Of a stretch of 34,443 nucleotides of DNA, positions 24,999 to 33,753 are shown in pieces; positions within the stretch are counted from its first letter, which is position 1, and each line of letters opens with the position of its first letter. Made by a program: the position numbers and the translations under genes. The DNA is taken from positions 1-34,443 of the forward strand of contig JAEZUZ010000032.1 in NCBI GenBank assembly GCA_023443345.1, given 5' to 3'. The stretch comes from Bacillota bacterium (GTDB lineage Bacteria > Bacillota > Clostridia > Peptostreptococcales > Acidaminobacteraceae). Below the pieces are notes generated by a model, which worked only from the letters and a program-made list of their open reading frames with translations, had not been told where the DNA came from and searched no databases.

Positions 24999-25538
24999 AT
25001 GAAGATAGGTGAAAAAATAAGAGATAGGAGAATTGCTCTGGGGCTTACACAGGAAGAATTGGCAACTAGAGCAGAGATGACCAAGGGATTTATATCCCAA
25101 TTAGAAAGAGATTTGACATCTCCAGCAATTGATTCCTTGACAGATATTTTAGAGGCATTGGGAACTGACTTAGCTACTTTTTTTAAAGAAGAAGAGCAAG
25201 AGAAGATAGTCTTTAGTGATGAAGATGCTTTTGAGAATGAAGATGAATTAAATGGAATTATCTATAAGTGGGTTGTGCCCAATTCACAAAAGAATTCAAT
25301 GGAACCCATTATAATGACTATAAATCCATCTGGGTCTACTCAGAAATATCTTCCAGTTGAAGCAGAGGAATTTTGCTATGTAATTAAGGGCAAAGTTGAG
25401 TTCATCTACGGAGATAACAAGTATAGTCTTAAAAAGGGACAGTGTTTTTACACATCTTGTAAGAAATCTAGACAGATAATTAATAAGACATCAAATCCAG
25501 CAATAGTGCTATGGATTATGAATCCACCATTATTTTAG
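24999..25538 (+). CDS. XRE-family regulator with C-terminal cupin domain
   Basis: A 179-aa repressor-like protein. The N-terminal HTH (residues 1-64) contains LGLTQEELATRAEMTKGFISQLERD. The C-terminal cupin sensor (about 110-179) contains the block EFCYVIKGKVEFIYGD and ends in WIMNPPLF. This PuuR/SinR-like architecture often controls polyamine genes, and potABCD follows directly (stop 8 nt before potA). The ligand is probably a polyamine (inference). RBS TAGGAGA. A palindrome in its leader is a likely autoregulatory site. Confidence 0.85.
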   Translation: MKIGEKIRDRRIALGLTQEELATRAEMTKGFISQLERDLTSPAIDSLTDILEALGTDLATFFKEEEQEKIVFSDEDAFENEDELNGIIYKWVVPNSQKNSMEPIIMTINPSGSTQKYLPVEAEEFCYVIKGKVEFIYGDNKYSLKKGQCFYTSCKKSRQIINKTSNPAIVLWIMNPPLF

Positions 25539-25546
25539 AGGTAATT

Positions 25547-26593
25547 ATGCAAGAAGTAATTGAGTTAAGAAATGTTTCTAAATCATTTGAAGATCACAGA
25601 GTCTTGGATAAAATTAATTTAAAAATACATAAGGGAGAGTTTTTAACTTTACTTGGGCCAAGTGGTTGTGGTAAAACTACAACTCTTAGGATAATTGCTG
25701 GCTTTGAAACTCCCGATGAAGGTGATTTAATTTTTGAAGGTAAGAGAATAAACGATCTCGAACCATATAAGAGAACTATAAATACAGTTTTTCAAAGATA
25801 TGCACTTTTTCCTCATCTAAATGTTCATGATAACGTAGCATTTGGTCTTGTTCTTAGAAAAGAAAAGAAGAGTGTAATTGATGAAAAAGTAAGACAGATG
25901 TTAAAACTTGTAGGATTAAGTGGTTATGAGAAGAGAAGTGTTACTTCATTAAGCGGTGGACAACAGCAGAGAGTTGCAATAGCAAGAGCACTTGTAAATG
26001 AGCCGGAAGTTCTTCTACTTGATGAGCCTCTTGGAGCTTTAGATTTAAAGCTCAGAAAAGAGATGCAGATAGAACTTAAAAATATTCAACAGAGAGTTGG
26101 GATAACTTTTATATATGTAACTCATGATCAAGAAGAAGCTCTTACGATGAGTGATACTATCGTTGTTATGAATGAAGGCTATATACAGCAAATAGGGACT
26201 CCTATAGATATATATAATGAGCCAGTAAATAGATTTGTTGCCAATTTTATAGGTGAGAGTAACATATTTAATGGAGTGATGAAAAAGGATTTAGTTGTTG
26301 AGTTTTCAAATAATATATTTGACTGTGTCGATAGTGGCTTTAAAGAAAACGAAGAAGTAGATGTAGTAATAAGGCCTGAAGATGTTGAAGTAGTTCCACT
26401 TGAGAGTGGAATGCTTAAGGCTGTAGTTGAATCTGTAGTATTTAAGGGCGTTCATTATGAAATGATGGCTAGGGTTGGAGATGAGCATTACATGATACAC
26501 TCAACTGTCATGAGAGAAGTTGGAAAACATGTAGGATTAAATATTTTACCAGAAAATATTCATATAATGAGAAAGGATAGAGATGAAGTATAG
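25547..26593 (+). CDS. potA: Spermidine/putrescine ABC transporter ATP-binding protein
   Basis: ATPase of the polyamine importer (348 aa). Walker A GPSGCGKTT (about residues 36-44), Q-loop TVFQRYALFPH, signature LSGGQQQRVAIARAL (about 134-148), Walker B VLLLDEPLGALD (about 155-166), then a TOBE-type regulatory domain (about 235-348, VVIRPEDVEVV). I chose ATG 25547 because AGAGG lies just upstream; an in-frame ATG at 25511 would add 12 unusual residues inside the upstream gene. It overlaps potB by 11 nt. Confidence 0.92.
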   Translation: MQEVIELRNVSKSFEDHRVLDKINLKIHKGEFLTLLGPSGCGKTTTLRIIAGFETPDEGDLIFEGKRINDLEPYKRTINTVFQRYALFPHLNVHDNVAFGLVLRKEKKSVIDEKVRQMLKLVGLSGYEKRSVTSLSGGQQQRVAIARALVNEPEVLLLDEPLGALDLKLRKEMQIELKNIQQRVGITFIYVTHDQEEALTMSDTIVVMNEGYIQQIGTPIDIYNEPVNRFVANFIGESNIFNGVMKKDLVVEFSNNIFDCVDSGFKENEEVDVVIRPEDVEVVPLESGMLKAVVESVVFKGVHYEMMARVGDEHYMIHSTVMREVGKHVGLNILPENIHIMRKDRDEV

Positions 26594-27407
26594 AAAGCTT
26601 GCATATCCATACGGAGTTTGGATGCTCATATTTATAATAGTTCCAGTTGTACTTGTGGCATACTATGCTTTAACAAATAAAGGATTTGATTCTATAACAT
26701 TTGATAATTTTAAAAGATTCTTTAGCTCTAATAATTTCTTAGTTTTACTTGACTCTATGAGGATTGCGTTTATTACTACAATTATATGCCTAGTTATTGG
26801 TTATCCAGTAGCGTATATGATTGCCAATATGAAAGTAGCTCTAAGAAATGTCATGCTACTTTTAGTAGTTGTCCCAATGTGGATGAACTTCTTACTTAGA
26901 ACATATGCATGGATGATTATTTTAAATAGAAATGGTTTATTAAATAAATTATTAGAGATGCTACATATCTCGCCAGTTCATATAATGTATACAGATGTAG
27001 CAATTATTTTAGGTATGGTATATAATTTTTTACCTTTTATGATACTACCTATTTATACGATAATAGAGAAATTAGATAAAAGTTATATAGAAGCTTCTTT
27101 TGATTTAGGTGCTAATTCATGGAAGACATTCTGGAAAATTGTATTTCCTCTTAGTTTGCCTGGTGTAGTTACAGGAATAACTATGGTATTTATCCCAGCA
27201 GTTAGCACTTTTGAAATATCTGCACTTTTAGGAGGCAATAAATACAATTTGATTGGAAACATTATAGAACATCAATTTAGGGTTGCCGGAAACTGGCACT
27301 TTGGATCTTCAATGAGCTTGGTTCTGATGGCAATTATTTTACTTCTTATGATGATATCTAATAAGATAAATCCAGACAGTGAAAAATCTGGAGGTGGACT
27401 ATGGTAA
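26583..27407 (+). CDS. potB: Spermidine/putrescine ABC transporter permease PotB
   Basis: Membrane subunit (274 aa, about six segments). EAA loop EASFDLGANSWKTFWKIVF (about residues 175-193). VPMWMNFLLRTYAWM (about 98-112) is typical of PotB/PotH. The start lies within potA and the end within potC (7-nt overlap), so expression is coupled. Confidence 0.9.
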   Translation: MKYRKLAYPYGVWMLIFIIVPVVLVAYYALTNKGFDSITFDNFKRFFSSNNFLVLLDSMRIAFITTIICLVIGYPVAYMIANMKVALRNVMLLLVVVPMWMNFLLRTYAWMIILNRNGLLNKLLEMLHISPVHIMYTDVAIILGMVYNFLPFMILPIYTIIEKLDKSYIEASFDLGANSWKTFWKIVFPLSLPGVVTGITMVFIPAVSTFEISALLGGNKYNLIGNIIEHQFRVAGNWHFGSSMSLVLMAIILLLMMISNKINPDSEKSGGGLW

Positions 27408-28183
27408 AAAAAGCTCTTGCAAGAATATATTTATTTTTGGTAATGGCATTTCTATATGCACCAATAGTAGTTCTTATGGTATTTTCATTTAATGATTCAA
27501 GGTTAAAGGGCAGTTGGGTTGGATTTACTCTTAAGTGGTATAGAGAACTATTTAATGATAGGATGATACTTCAATCTTTTAGAAACACACTTTTAATTGC
27601 AATTATTGCAACAATTATTGCGACAATTATCGGAACATTTGCTGCTATTGGAATATTTTCTATGAAGAAATTCAAAAGAGAGTTATTTCTTAATACAAAC
27701 TATTTACCTGTATTAAATCCAGATATAGTTACTGCGATATCGCTAATGGTTCTCTTTAACATAGTAAAGATAAAATTTGGTTTTTCAACTCTGCTTTTAT
27801 CTCACATTGTCTTTACAGTTCCATATATTGTTCTGTCTGTTTTACCTAAGTTAAAACAGATGGATCCATATTTGATTGAAGCAGCCATGGATTTAGGTGC
27901 AAAACCTAGCTATATACTTAGAAAGGTAATTTTTCCAAGTATAATGCCTGGAATAATATCAGGAGCTCTTCTTGGATTTACACTCTCTTTAGATGACTTT
28001 GTTATAAGTTTCTTCAACACAGGAAATGGATTTAATACGCTTTCAATCACTGTGTTCTCAATGGCAAAGAAGGGAATTAATCCAGCTATAAATGCACTTA
28101 GTACAATAATGTTTTTAGTAATACTTGTATTATTAGTAGTTATATATTTACAATCTAACAAAAAGAAAGGAAGAAAAATTTGA
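27401..28183 (+). CDS. potC: Spermidine/putrescine ABC transporter permease PotC
   Basis: The second permease (260 aa, about six segments). LMVFSFNDSRLKGSWVGFT (about 25-43) is the PotC/PotI signature. EAA loop EAAMDLGAKPSYILRKVIF (about 156-174), then the SLDDFVISFF block. The stop overlaps the TTG start of potD by 3 nt. Confidence 0.9.
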   Translation: MVKKALARIYLFLVMAFLYAPIVVLMVFSFNDSRLKGSWVGFTLKWYRELFNDRMILQSFRNTLLIAIIATIIATIIGTFAAIGIFSMKKFKRELFLNTNYLPVLNPDIVTAISLMVLFNIVKIKFGFSTLLLSHIVFTVPYIVLSVLPKLKQMDPYLIEAAMDLGAKPSYILRKVIFPSIMPGIISGALLGFTLSLDDFVISFFNTGNGFNTLSITVFSMAKKGINPAINALSTIMFLVILVLLVVIYLQSNKKKGRKI

Positions 28184-29211
28184 AAAAGATATTTTTAGTT
28201 TTATTACTTTTTACTTTATTTTTATTAGTAGGTTGTTCTAAATCATCTTCAGAAAAACTTGTAGTTTATAACTGGGGAGAATATATCGATCCTGCAGTTG
28301 TAGAAGAATTCGAAAAAGAAACAGGAATAGATGTAGTATACGAAACATTTGAACAAAATGAAGACATGTATACTAAGCTTAAAGAGGGTGGAGCTGTGTG
28401 CGATATAGTTGTACCTTCTGATTATATGATCGAGAGAATGATAAAAGAAGAAATGATTCAACCTATAGATAGAAACAAACTTGAGAATATCAAAAATTTA
28501 GACGAACATTTCTTAACAACTGGATTTGATAAAGAAGGCAAATATTCAATACCATATCTTTGGGGAACCGTTGGAATTTTATATAACAAGACAATGGTAG
28601 ATGAACCTGTTCAAAGTTGGGATATTCTATGGAATCCTAAGTATGAAAATAAGATTATAATGATGAACTCAGTTAGAGATTCAATAGGAATTGCTTTAAA
28701 GAAATTGGGTTATTCAATGAATGAGCAATCTCGAGAAAAATTAGAACAAGCTAAGCAGGAATTAATCAAACAAAAACCATTAGTTCTTGCATACTTAGTT
28801 GATGAAATGAAGGGGCAGATGGCCAATGATGAAGCGGCACTAGCTCCGGCGTATACTGGAGATGCAATTGTTGCTATAAGCAACAATCCAAATTTAGATT
28901 ATGTAATACCAAAAGAAGGTTCAAATATATGGATTGATGCTATGGTTATTCCTAAAAATGCAAACAATGTAGAAGCCGCTTATAAATTTATTGATCATAT
29001 TTTAAAACCTGAAGTTTCTAAAAAGATTGCAGAATTTGTTGGATATCCTATTCCAAACAAAGCCGGAAAGTCATTACTGCCTAAGGAAACGCAGGAAAAT
29101 AAGATAATATATCCAGATCTTGATTCTCTCAATTCAATGGAATATTTCAAAGATAACCATGACTTAATAGATGTACTAGATTCGATCTGGGCAGAAGTTA
29201 AGGCACATTAA
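28180..29211 (+). CDS. potD: Spermidine/putrescine-binding lipoprotein PotD
   Basis: Extracellular polyamine receptor (343 aa). Lipobox LLVGC with Cys at about residue 19. Mature domain: KLVVYNWGEYIDPAV (about 25-39), VCDIVVPSDYMIERM (about 73-87), YLWGTVGILYN, and WIDAMVIPKNA (about 250-260). The start is TTG at 28180, needed for the signal peptide, with AAAGGAAG 5' of it. Spermidine or putrescine specificity cannot be told from sequence. The TAA shares a base with the ATG of the glycosylase gene. Confidence 0.9.
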   Translation: MKKIFLVLLLFTLFLLVGCSKSSSEKLVVYNWGEYIDPAVVEEFEKETGIDVVYETFEQNEDMYTKLKEGGAVCDIVVPSDYMIERMIKEEMIQPIDRNKLENIKNLDEHFLTTGFDKEGKYSIPYLWGTVGILYNKTMVDEPVQSWDILWNPKYENKIIMMNSVRDSIGIALKKLGYSMNEQSREKLEQAKQELIKQKPLVLAYLVDEMKGQMANDEAALAPAYTGDAIVAISNNPNLDYVIPKEGSNIWIDAMVIPKNANNVEAAYKFIDHILKPEVSKKIAEFVGYPIPNKAGKSLLPKETQENKIIYPDLDSLNSMEYFKDNHDLIDVLDSIWAEVKAH

Positions 29212-30017
29212 TGAATAAATATAGTTTAGGAAAATTTGATCTAGATAAAACTTTATATAGTGGTCAGAGCTTTTGCTATGAAAAAAATGAAGATTTAAGT
29301 TACTATGTCTATGCACTTTCGGATGTAGTAAAGGTATGGCAAGATCAAGATGAAGTATTTATTCTAACTGATGAACAAAATATAGGTAAGTGGAATAGAT
29401 ACTTTGCCAAAGGGGAAGATCAAGAAGAAATTTTTAGAGAAATATCGACTAAGGATGATTTCCTATACAAGGCATATCTAAAGAGTAAGGGACTTAGAAT
29501 ACTTAGACAGGATTTTTTTGAAGTAATACTTTGCTTTATTACAAGTCAAAATAACAATATTAAGAGAATAAAGGGATTATTAAAAAAACTAAGAGAAAAC
29601 TTTGGGAAAAAAGTCTACTATGATTCAAAATATCACTTTTGTTTTCCAACTCTTGATGAACTAAGGGGAATTGATGAAAAAACCTTACAGGATTTTGGGT
29701 TTGGATATAGAGCTAAATATATAGAGAGTGTGGTAGAATATCTAACAGAAAATAGAAGTTTCCTAAGTGAAGTAAAAAATATGAATTTTGATGATGCTTT
29801 TATAAAGTTACAGGAATTAAGTGGAATTGGCCCTAAGGTAAGTGCTTGTATATGTCTGTATGGTCTTCATTTTAATGGAGCATTTCCAATAGATACATGG
29901 ATTAAAAAAGTTTTAAAAGAGCATTATCCATTTATAAAGAATCAGCAACAGGCACTTGAGTACTTTGGAGAGAATGCAGGTTTTGCTCAACAATTTATGT
30001 TTGAATATTTTAGATAA
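29211..30017 (+). CDS. ogg: 8-oxoguanine DNA glycosylase, OGG1-like HhH-GPD
   Basis: Bifunctional base-excision glycosylase/AP lyase for 8-oxoguanine (268 aa). The N-terminal OGG domain (1-110) has QSFCYEK. The helix-hairpin-helix and catalytic Lys are in LSGIGPKVSACICLYG (about residues 203-218). The catalytic Asp is in FPIDTWIKK (about 226-234), and FITSQNNNIKRIKGL (about 109-123) is the family-typical SQNNN block. All key residues are intact. The start shares a base with the potD stop (TAATG), so a repair gene is co-translated with a polyamine transporter. Its last bases carry the groES -35. Confidence 0.9.
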   Translation: MNKYSLGKFDLDKTLYSGQSFCYEKNEDLSYYVYALSDVVKVWQDQDEVFILTDEQNIGKWNRYFAKGEDQEEIFREISTKDDFLYKAYLKSKGLRILRQDFFEVILCFITSQNNNIKRIKGLLKKLRENFGKKVYYDSKYHFCFPTLDELRGIDEKTLQDFGFGYRAKYIESVVEYLTENRSFLSEVKNMNFDDAFIKLQELSGIGPKVSACICLYGLHFNGAFPIDTWIKKVLKEHYPFIKNQQQALEYFGENAGFAQQFMFEYFR

Positions 30018-30037
30018 ATAATAAATATGGGTATAAT
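30009..30037 (+). promoter_or_regulatory. Candidate groESL promoter
   Basis: TTTAGA (30009-30014), 17-nt spacer, TATAAT (30032-30037). The leader to groES holds no TTAGCACTC/GAGTGCTAA (CIRCE) pair. Confidence 0.5.
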
Positions 30038-30070
30038 AAAATGACTTTAATATGAGATCAAGGAGGAATA

Positions 30071-30325
30071 ATGATTAGACCATTGAAAAATAGACTTGTA
30101 TTAAAACAAGAAGAAGCTGATAAGACAACTAAGAGTGGTCTTATATTAGCTGGTGAGAAAGAAAAACCTGAAATAGCTCAAGTAATAAGTATTGGAAGAG
30201 AAGTAGAAGATATCAAAGAAGGAGACAGGGTTTTCTATAAAAAATATTCAACAACAACTGTAAAAATGGATGACGTAGAATATCTAATAATTGAAGATAA
30301 AGACGTCTTAGCAGTTTTAGAGTAG
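30071..30325 (+). CDS. groES: Co-chaperonin GroES
   Basis: The 10-kDa lid of the GroEL cage (84 aa, slightly short versus about 94). IRPLKNRLVLK starts the fold; the mobile loop is KTTKSGLILAG (about residues 18-28), then GDRVFYKKYSTTTVKMDD and YLIIEDKDVLAVLE. Compared with typical GroES, the roof-loop region around residues 40-55 lacks several residues. RBS AAGGAGG. GroEL begins 9 nt after the stop. Expression appears to depend on a simple promoter rather than HrcA/CIRCE. Confidence 0.92.
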   Translation: MIRPLKNRLVLKQEEADKTTKSGLILAGEKEKPEIAQVISIGREVEDIKEGDRVFYKKYSTTTVKMDDVEYLIIEDKDVLAVLE

Positions 30326-30334
30326 AGGTGAAAT

Positions 30335-31957
30335 ATGGCAAAAGATATATTACACGGTGCTCAGGCACTTGAGAAACTAGAGAGTGGATTAAACAAATTA
30401 GCTGATACAGTGAAAATTACACTTGGACCTAAGGGACGCAATGTAATTTTGGAAAGAAAGTATGGTGCTCCACTTATAACAAATGATGGTGTAACTATTG
30501 CTAAAGAAATAGAACTTGAATGTCCTTTTGAGAACATGGGTGCTCAACTAGTTAAAGAAGTTGCAACTAAGACAAATGATATAGCAGGAGACGGTACAAC
30601 AACAGCAACTATTCTTGCTCAGGCAATGGTAAGAGAAGGACTTAAGAATGTTGCAGCAGGAGCAAATCCAATTCTAGTTAGAAGAGGAATAGAAAAAGCT
30701 GTTGAGAAGGCTGTTGAGAGCATCAAAGATCTTTCAAAGTCAATTAAGGATTCTAAAGACATAGCTGCAGTTGCTGCTATATCTGCTGCAGATGAGCTAA
30801 TTGGTGAATATATTAGCCAGGCAATGGACAAAGTTGGACGTGATGGAGTTATCACAGTTGAAGAGTCTAATACTATGGAAACTCAACTAGAAATAGTTGA
30901 AGGTATGCAATTTGACAAGGGATATATCTCAAGATATATGGCTGATGATGCTGAACAAAAAATTGCAGAATTAGATGATCCACTAGTGCTTGTAACAGAT
31001 AAAAAAATCAGCACTAATGCAGACATAGTTCCAGTGCTTGAAAAGATAATGGAAGTAAATAAACCACTTCTTATTATTGCTGAAGAAGTTGAAGGAGAAG
31101 CTCTTACAACAGTTGTTCTAAATAAATTAAGAGGAACTTTTAACGTTGTATGCGTCAAGGCACCTGGATTTGGTGATAGAAGAAAAGAGATGTTACAAGA
31201 CATCGCAATTCTTACAGGAGCTGAGTATATTTCTCAAGATCTTGGACATGATATAAGAGAAGTTGAACTATCTCAACTAGGTAGAGTTAAGAAAGTAAAA
31301 GTATCTCATGATTCAACCATACTTAGCGATGGACAGGGAAAAAGAGATGATATAAATTCCAGAATTTCCCAAATCAAATCTCAAATTCAAGAATCAACAA
31401 GTGAATTTGACAGAGAAAAATTACAAGAGAGACTGGCTAAACTTTCAGGTGGAGTTGCAGTAATCAAGGTAGGTGCTGCTACAGAAGTAGAGATGAAAGA
31501 GAGAAAGCTAAGAATCGAAGATGCTTTAAATGCGACAAAGGCAGCAGTAGAGGAAGGAATTGTTCCAGGTGGTGGAGTTGCTTACCTAAGAGCTCAAAGC
31601 TCTATCGAGGGTATGTTAAGCAAGCTTGAGTCAGATGAGAAGACCGGGGCTTATATAGTTTATAATGCACTAGAAGCTCCTATTAGACAGATCGCACTAA
31701 ATGCAGGAGTTGAAGGGGCAATAGTAGTAAATGAAGTTAGAAAATTAAAGGGAGCCTCTGGGTATAATGCACTAACTGATAAATATGTTGACCTTATTAA
31801 GGACGGAGTTGTTGATCCAACTAAGGTGACAAGAAGTGCACTACAGAATGCTTCAAGTATTTCAGCACTATTCCTAACAACTCAGGCTGCTGTAACAGAT
31901 ATTCCAAAGGAAGAACCGGCAATGCCTGCGATGGGTGGAATGCCAGGAATGATGTAA
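30335..31957 (+). CDS. groEL: Chaperonin GroEL
   Basis: 60-kDa chaperonin (540 aa, usual length). Nucleotide-binding blocks: TLGPKGRNVIL (about residues 30-40), NDGVTIAKEI, GDGTTTATILAQAM (about 86-99), VNEV, and the C-terminal Gly-Met tail AMPAMGGMPGMM. The apical domain residues around 190-370 look normal. RBS AGAGGTG. The gene ends in a long A/T-flanked hairpin. Confidence 0.97.
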   Translation: MAKDILHGAQALEKLESGLNKLADTVKITLGPKGRNVILERKYGAPLITNDGVTIAKEIELECPFENMGAQLVKEVATKTNDIAGDGTTTATILAQAMVREGLKNVAAGANPILVRRGIEKAVEKAVESIKDLSKSIKDSKDIAAVAAISAADELIGEYISQAMDKVGRDGVITVEESNTMETQLEIVEGMQFDKGYISRYMADDAEQKIAELDDPLVLVTDKKISTNADIVPVLEKIMEVNKPLLIIAEEVEGEALTTVVLNKLRGTFNVVCVKAPGFGDRRKEMLQDIAILTGAEYISQDLGHDIREVELSQLGRVKKVKVSHDSTILSDGQGKRDDINSRISQIKSQIQESTSEFDREKLQERLAKLSGGVAVIKVGAATEVEMKERKLRIEDALNATKAAVEEGIVPGGGVAYLRAQSSIEGMLSKLESDEKTGAYIVYNALEAPIRQIALNAGVEGAIVVNEVRKLKGASGYNALTDKYVDLIKDGVVDPTKVTRSALQNASSISALFLTTQAAVTDIPKEEPAMPAMGGMPGMM

Positions 31958-31962
31958 TAATT

Positions 31963-31988
31963 AAAGAGAAATCATTTGATTTCTCTTT
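31963..31988 (+). terminator. groESL terminator
   Basis: AAAGAGAAATC (31963-31973), loop ATTT, GATTTCTCTTT (31978-31988), then TT and a T-rich tail. Confidence 0.8.
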
Positions 31989-32005
31989 TTTATTTTTAGT
32001 ATAAT
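31976..32005 (+). promoter_or_regulatory. Candidate promoter overlapping the groESL terminator
   Basis: TTGATT (31976-31981), 18-nt spacer, TATAAT (32000-32005), 19 nt before the start at 32024. The -35 lies within the groESL terminator stem. Confidence 0.5.
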
Positions 32006-32023
32006 TGTATGGTAGGAGGTTTG

Positions 32024-32338
32024 ATGAAAAAGTTACTTTATAAAATATATGAAGAAAATGGAAGGACAATTTATGAGTTTAGGACTTATCAGACATATAT
32101 TTTTAGCATTGGCCTTCTAGCTATGTTTATTGGATATTTTACAAGCAAGTGGATATCTGTAGTTGGTCTAGCACTCATAATATTTAATATAATATCAAAG
32201 ATCCTAGGAGCAGGAGTTACATCTCAACTTCTTAAGTACAATAGAGAGGGAAAGCTTACAGCTACAGGAAATAAGCACTCTTTTAAGTATCCTCTTAGAA
32301 TAATATATGATCCAAACCAGAATGATGAGACAAAATAA
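32024..32338 (+). CDS. Unrecognised small membrane protein
   Basis: 104 aa with two closely spaced hydrophobic segments (about residues 26-42 and 46-62) and polar ends; the N-terminal stretch is MKKLLYKIYEENGR. I do not recognise the family. I prefer ATG 32024 to the in-frame ATG at 32009 because TAGGAGGT (32013-32020) precedes 32024 and the earlier ATG has no RBS. The gene stands alone, with its own promoter, between groESL and the minus-strand msrAB. Confidence 0.7.
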   Translation: MKKLLYKIYEENGRTIYEFRTYQTYIFSIGLLAMFIGYFTSKWISVVGLALIIFNIISKILGAGVTSQLLKYNREGKLTATGNKHSFKYPLRIIYDPNQNDETK

Positions 32339-32364
32339 AAAATCCCAAGCAATTGGGATTTTTT
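32337..32364. terminator. Bidirectional terminator between the small membrane gene and msrAB (GCAA loop)
   Basis: AAAAAATCCCAA (32337-32348), loop GCAA, TTGGGATTTTTT (32353-32364). A perfect 12-bp stem between converging genes. Confidence 0.85.
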
Positions 32365-32366
32365 CA

Positions 32367-33407
32367 TTATTCACAGAATATTTTGTATTTAGAATATCCT
32401 TCTTTGTCCATATCTTCGTATGGTATGAATCTAAGAGCGGCTCCATTTATGCAGTATCTAAGACCGCCTTTTTCTTCTATTCCATCGTCAAAGACATGTC
32501 CAAGGTGTCCACCTTTAGAGCGAACTTCTATCCTTTTCATTCCGTGAGAATTGTCGTTTGAGTATTCAATTCTATCTGAAGTAATTGGTTTTGAGAATGA
32601 CGGCCAACCACAGCCTGAGTCAAATTTATCAGTAGATGAGAAAAGTGGCTCACCTGTAAGTTTATCTACATAGATGCCCTTTCTATATTCCTTATCAAGT
32701 TCAGAAGAAAATGGCATTTCTGTAGCTGAATTTATTAATACATCATAGCTTTCTTTATCCAAAATCTTATCTAGAAGATCCTTATCTGGAAGAGGGTAGT
32801 TCTCATCAAATAGGGGATCATTGGCTGATTGTATATTTATGTGGCAATATCCGTTTGGATTTTTTTCAAGATAGTCCTGATGGTAATCTTCAGCTAAGAC
32901 AAAATTTTTAAGAGGCTCTTTCTCAACTACTATATCTCCATGTATAGATGTTTCGTATTCAAAGACTTTCTCTATTACTTTTAGATCTTCTTTATCTATA
33001 TAATAAACGCCAGTTCTATACTGTCTTCCGATGTCATTTCCCTGTCTATTTAGTGACTTAGGGTCAATCACTTTGAAATATCTAAGAAGCAGTTCTTCAA
33101 GAGAGATTCTGCTCTTATCATAGACTACCATTACTGTCTCAGCATGCTCTGTCCTACTTAATGCATGATAATTAGTATCTTCTGTCTTGCCATTGGCATA
33201 TCCGACATTTGTAGATATAACTCCATTTAATTCTTTGAGATATCCCTCAACTCCCCAGAAACATCCTCCAGCTAGATATATAGTCTTTTTATTAGCTTCT
33301 TTAACCAATGTATTCTCCTTTATATATTCAGACTTTTGAATTTTTGAATTTGTGCAACCAACAATTATGAACATAATTACTAAAGTAAAAATGTAAAATT
33401 TCTTCAT
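32367..33407 (-). CDS. msrAB: Fused methionine sulfoxide reductase MsrAB, lipoprotein
   Basis: Repairs oxidised methionine, both S and R diastereomers, in proteins (346 aa). The lipoprotein signal (MKKFYIF...IIVGC, lipobox Cys at about residue 18) puts it outside the membrane. MsrA domain: GGCFWGVEGYL (about 47-57) with the catalytic Cys. MsrB domain: SGCGWPSFSKP (about 260-270), HLGHVFDD, and the catalytic Cys in RYCINGAALRF (about 315-325). The CxxC zinc pairs of some MsrB are absent. Start at 33407 (Met5 of the longer frame) because GGAGAG lies just upstream of it; ATG 33419 would put those bases in the coding sequence. Confidence 0.9.
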   Translation of the reverse strand: MKKFYIFTLVIMFIIVGCTNSKIQKSEYIKENTLVKEANKKTIYLAGGCFWGVEGYLKELNGVISTNVGYANGKTEDTNYHALSRTEHAETVMVVYDKSRISLEELLLRYFKVIDPKSLNRQGNDIGRQYRTGVYYIDKEDLKVIEKVFEYETSIHGDIVVEKEPLKNFVLAEDYHQDYLEKNPNGYCHINIQSANDPLFDENYPLPDKDLLDKILDKESYDVLINSATEMPFSSELDKEYRKGIYVDKLTGEPLFSSTDKFDSGCGWPSFSKPITSDRIEYSNDNSHGMKRIEVRSKGGHLGHVFDDGIEEKGGLRYCINGAALRFIPYEDMDKEGYSKYKIFCE

Positions 33408-33419
33408 ATAACTCTCCAT

Positions 33420-33619
33420 AATTTTGATTAACCTATAATTACCCTAAAAATACAATTTATTCACTTTATATGATAAGTATAAGAAAGATTAGTAACAAAT
33501 AAGAAAGCAACTACAAAAGAGACTATAGGCTTAATAGCTAGAGAAAAATTTTATGCTGTTTCCTTAAGGTCCTTAAAAATGGTATAATTTAGGCACTAAA
33601 ACAGGGTGGAAATATAGAT
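33420..33619. other. Intergenic region between msrAB and the frame-disrupted small ORF
   Basis: About 200 nt with no clear gene. It contains the msrAB leader, AT-rich sequence and a consensus -10 TATAAT (33583-33588, plus strand) with a poor -35 near 33559, probably serving the ORFs downstream. Confidence 0.5.
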
Positions 33620-33722
33620 ATGTGGTACAGTTTTTGAGTTAGATAGATATGAATTAGATGAAGAAAGCGCATTTGGTGGAGTTACAGTATATGGTAAAAT
33701 GTTTAGAAAAAAGGAAAAATAA
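33620..33722 (+). pseudogene. Small ORF interrupted by a one-base frameshift
   Basis: ATG at 33620, 9 nt after a GGGTGG RBS, opens MWYSF and stops at once. Removing one T from the TTTTT run at 33631-33635 would give a 33-aa protein continuing ELDRYELDEESAFGGVTVYG to TAA (33720-33722). The length is 103 nt, one base more than a multiple of three. Either a sequencing error, a decayed gene or an unusual shift. No family recognised. Confidence 0.4.
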
Positions 33723-33753
33723 ATGTTAGAGAAAGAAAAGAGAATAAGAATTG

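Noticed and set aside
30018..30070. CIRCE element or CtsR box before groES
   Set aside because: No TTAGCACTC/GAGTGCTAA or GGTCAAA direct repeat found in the leader.
32009..32023. Earlier ATG giving a 109-aa version of the small membrane protein
   Set aside because: A strong RBS (32013-32020) lies inside this stretch and serves the ATG at 32024.
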